DNA of 63,575 nt from Fimbriimonadaceae bacterium (GTDB lineage Bacteria; Armatimonadota; Fimbriimonadia; Fimbriimonadales; Fimbriimonadaceae): positions 1-63,575 of the forward strand of contig JADLBH010000019.1 of assembly GCA_020847855.1 (NCBI GenBank). The letters are read 5' to 3'. Below the pieces are notes generated by a model that worked only from the letters and a program-made list of their open reading frames with translations, was not told the DNA's origin and did no database searches. Below are positions 63,002-63,575 of the stretch, one piece after another (positions within the stretch are counted from its first letter, which is position 1; each line of letters starts with the position of its first letter). The position numbers and the translations under genes are program-made.

Positions 63002-63575
63002 CTATTTGTGGATCGCCATCCCGTGGGCGTCCTCGAACGCCTCCAGGACCGCCTCGCTCATCGTCGGGTGAGCATGGATCATATCCGCCATCGCTTCCAA
63101 TGTCGCCTCGAGCTTGATCGCGGCCACTCCTTCGTGGATCATGTCCGTGACGTGGGAGCCGATCATGTGAACACCGAGCACTTCGCCGTACTTCTTCTCG
63201 CACACGACCTTGACGAACCCGTCCTGGTGGCCCGAGGCCATCGCCTTCCCCAAGGGGCGAAAGGCGAACTTGCCGACTGCCACGTCGTGGCCTTGCTCCT
63301 TGGCCTCGCCCTCGGTCAGGCCGACGCTCGCAACCTCGGGGATGGTGTAGACGCAGTTCGGTACGGCACGATAGTCCACCTGCCGCTTCTCGCCCTTCAC
63401 GATGTTCGATGCCACCACGGTTCCTTCGTGCGAGGCGACGTGGGCGAGCTGGATCCGGCCTGTCACGTCCCCGATCGCGTAAATGTTCGGCACATGGGTC
63501 ACAAGGGAGTCGTCCACGATCTCCACCCCTCTGCGATGAAGCTTGATCCCCAGCTTTTCTAGACTCATGTCGTCG
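63002..63575 (-). CDS. lpdA: Dihydrolipoamide dehydrogenase, C-terminal part
   Basis: Partial: the frame runs off the right edge. FAD-binding IYAIGDVTG, then the dimerisation domain with the conserved HAHPTMSEAVLEAF, where the first His of the pair and the Glu partner the active-site disulphide. E3 component of 2-oxo-acid dehydrogenase complexes. The NAD domain and disulphide lie outside the window. Confidence 0.93.
   Translation of the reverse strand, partial: DDMSLEKLGIKLHRRGVEIVDDSLVTHVPNIYAIGDVTGRIQLAHVASHEGTVVASNIVKGEKRQVDYRAVPNCVYTIPEVASVGLTEGEAKEQGHDVAVGKFAFRPLGKAMASGHQDGFVKVVCEKKYGEVLGVHMIGSHVTDMIHEGVAAIKLEATLEAMADMIHAHPTMSEAVLEAFEDAHGMAIHK

Overview
The window is GC-rich (roughly 65%), gene-dense bacterial chromosome. 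Gene content points to a member of the Armatimonadota, probably the Fimbriimonadia: pseudopilin-like proteins, a PEP-CTERM surface protein, BTAD-type regulators, an ImuB-DnaE2 mutagenesis operon and many leaderless genes. This placement is an inference from gene families; there is no rRNA in the window. No transposase, integrase or prophage gene was seen. The only RNA gene found is tRNA-Cys.

Layout. 1-1244: the distal end of a CRISPR array (18 identical 36-bp repeats plus a degenerate terminal repeat); leader and cas genes must lie left of the window. 1297-4770: a giant exported protein with two GH29 fucosidase domains and a DUF6624 domain between them. 5059-11660: an accessory stretch of exported or surface proteins (FN3-like, glycine-rich, PEP-CTERM, barrel-like, lipoprotein), several of them broken by homopolymer frameshifts or in-frame TGA, with a BTAD regulator, tRNA-Cys and intergenic 21-bp repeats. 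11823-13377: cassette 1, made of a Cys-rich protein, a small membrane protein and a pseudopilin. 13610-13843: a SelW-like selenoprotein gene with an in-frame TGA and a SECIS-like hairpin. 13976-22821: glycosyltransferase, MoxR ATPase, ABC exporter, a SecD-like membrane-anchored protein, three lipoproteins and RodA. 22906-27576: FtsK, a hairpin-bounded DUF559 nuclease and a cysteine-ladder pentapeptide-repeat protein. 27930-31587: a second FN3-like paralogue followed by a large BTAD/NB-ARC/TPR regulator. 31584-39119: C39 peptidase, MFS transporter, NuoI/NuoB, DUF393, OsmC, triosephosphate isomerase, thioesterase, Crp/Fnr, glyoxalase and a membrane protein. 39387-40987: cassette 2, paralogous to cassette 1. 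41062-46499: ATP synthase operon (atpZ-I-B-E-F-H-A-G), lacking beta and epsilon. 46527-55923: RecG, TopA, a PIN-TRAM protein, IspDF, HPF, ComF and a LuxR-type regulator. 55942-62531: galK, dnaE2 and imuB in one direction, divergent from an aag glycosylase. 62528 to the end: DUF454 protein and the C-terminal part of dihydrolipoamide dehydrogenase.

The most interesting points: (1) a three-gene cassette present twice (Cys-rich exported protein, multi-spanning membrane protein, pseudopilin), whose Cys-rich component defines a family I do not recognise; (2) a selenoprotein that standard gene calling would miss; (3) a recurring architecture in which a TANNNT -10 hexamer sits 6-8 nt before the start codon with no Shine-Dalgarno, seen at more than ten genes and implying widespread leaderless transcription; (4) the GH29-DUF6624-GH29 fusion; (5) a divergent DNA-repair promoter whose dyad arms serve as both -10 boxes.
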